From Alligator mississippiensis (taxonomy: Eukaryota > Chordata > Crocodylia > Alligatoridae), in the NCBI RefSeq assembly GCF_030867095.1, contig NC_081824.1:147713433-147777432 (forward strand): a DNA stretch of 64,000 nucleotides. Direction: 5' to 3'. Every line of letters starts with the position of its first letter. The first letter of the stretch is position 1. This document shows, one piece after another, positions 62,661 to 64,000 of this stretch. The notes beneath the pieces are model-generated. The model was given only the letters and a program-made list of their open reading frames with translations. It ran no database searches and was not told where the DNA came from. The position numbers and the translations under genes are program-made.

Positions 62661-64000
62661 CCCGGACTGCGCGTTCCGCCTCTCCTGCTGCACGTGACAC
62701 GTACCGTGTACTAAATGCATACCGGCCACTTGTGCCAAGTGATTCGCACACTCAGTCGGACTCCAGCTGCACCGTGTTTGTACTTGGCAATGTTTAAAGC
62801 CTGGAGCTGCTTTGTATCCAAATTTAATTTGAATGTGTAGCAGGGCACCCGGCCGCCCACACTGGGGCACAGGAACAGAGCACATGACCCCTGGCAGCCA
62901 GTCACCTTGCCCGTTGCTTCCAGCCCGGAAAACAAGAGAAAGAGCAAAAACTAGAGCATTTGATCTCATTTTAAAAACCTGCCTGGACACAAGGATGGGA
63001 CCAAAAAAAAGACCACGTCCCAGACACCTGGTAGTCCTAACACACTCACCAGTTCAAGCAGCCTCACTGATGAAACATGCAGCTAAAGCCTCATTCAGCA
63101 ACAAAAGTGCAAATCACTTCACACTGCAAGGCCTGGCCAGACAGGTGCTGCTTGCATGTGAAGGACCCCCAGCATGGCTTTGCCTCCCTTGCCAATGCTG
63201 AGGCAGCTCTTGTGCAGCAAGCAGGGGTGACTGACATGCTGGGTTCCCTCTTGATGCCAACTAGCAAACAGAAATCAAGCAATAGGACAGATGCAGCCTC
63301 TTGCCAGGGGCGTGGGACACCTGTTGTGAAAGAGGAGCAGAACAACCATCTCAGACACGCAACAGCCTGCAACCTGCTTTTCTAAACTGTCCTTTTTAAT
63401 GTTAAATCTTTAGATCCCTGTTACAGTTACGTACTGACGAAATACTTTGAAACCAACCATGTCATTGTAAGCTTAGGTAAGTACTTAAGTAGATGTGACT
63501 ATTTTTTTCTTTAAATATATAATCCAAAATATGTAAGGTTTAATTTATTATTTTTTTTTTTTTTTAATAAAAAGGTACAAATGTCATTCTGAACATCAGT
63601 GCTGACAAAGTTCCTAACTGGTGATGAAAGTATTCCACCTGGAGAACATCCATTCCCTCCCCCTTTTGCATACTCAGAATTCCCAAAATGGAAAGGACCA
63701 GATGTGTGGCTCCTGTGGCATCCTACCCATTTTCCATTTCAGGACTGTTCAATGTTTTTTGCAGCTTATTCTGTCCACAGTCACCATGTAAAACCATTTA
63801 ATATTAAAGTCTTGCAGTCGCAGGTTTTATCACAGGTATCCTGGAATCTAGGGATGAAAAAAAAATAGTAGTAAACTGTATATATGGACAGCTAGAATAT
63901 TAAAAGCATCATTCCATAAAATTCCTTATTCTCCATAATGCTTTTTATTTAAAACTAGGTAACAGCAAAAAAAGGTTTAAAAAAAGACAAGATGTGGTCA
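62660..64000. other. Upstream of PDCD2, no gene recognised
   Basis: After the CpG block, sequence becomes ordinary and AT-rich. Several open frames near 62.8-63.4 kb lack conserved protein text. An A/T-rich run lies at 63546-63574. A divergent transcript from the PDCD2 promoter is possible but not visible. Confidence 0.5.

Overview
This window is vertebrate nuclear DNA carrying a conserved housekeeping cluster: PSMB1 on the minus strand, TBP on the plus strand and PDCD2 on the minus strand. All three were rebuilt exon by exon from splice sites and protein similarity. Each reads open from start to stop: PSMB1 240 residues, TBP 301, PDCD2 373. The gene order and orientation match what I recall of human chromosome 6q27. 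Chicken repeat 1 (CR1) LINEs are the dominant retroelement, and there are many small foldback DNA elements. With slow-evolving coding sequence, this suggests a sauropsid, most likely a crocodilian, with a turtle as the alternative. The species call is an inference.

Layout. Bases 1-26,380 are intergenic, with no host exon that I can recognise. They hold foldback elements, hAT-like elements, a decayed CR1 (18.5-19.9 kb), a minus-strand non-LTR retrotransposon tail (6.96-7.5 kb), a (GATA)n tract, a (CA)n tract and a minisatellite. PSMB1 runs 32,543 to 26,474 in six exons. A CpG-rich block at 32.3-33.2 kb separates its start codon from the probable first exon of TBP and looks like a shared head-to-head promoter. 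TBP coding exons lie at 34,818-51,444. Its introns hold most of the larger insertions: two solo LTR fossils with clean 5-bp target duplications, a 3' CR1 fragment and a 180-bp palindrome in intron 4, and a 3.3-kb CR1 with an esterase-type ORF1 remnant in intron 7. TBP and PDCD2 are tail to tail. PDCD2 runs 62,393 to 54,750 in six exons from a second CpG-rich promoter. Its introns carry a 0.9-kb hAT-like element, a 280-bp foldback and an alternating purine-pyrimidine tract.

The three genes serve basic cell functions: proteasome core assembly (PSMB1), transcription initiation (TBP) and 40S ribosome maturation (PDCD2). They share no pathway, so the linkage is probably old neighbourhood conservation with CpG-island promoters.

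I found no evidence of a novel multi-gene system. The most interesting material is in the repeats: an LTR family whose copies differ in the number of an internal hairpin unit, several foldback families present in two or more copies, and an in-phase tandem splice-donor array in PDCD2.
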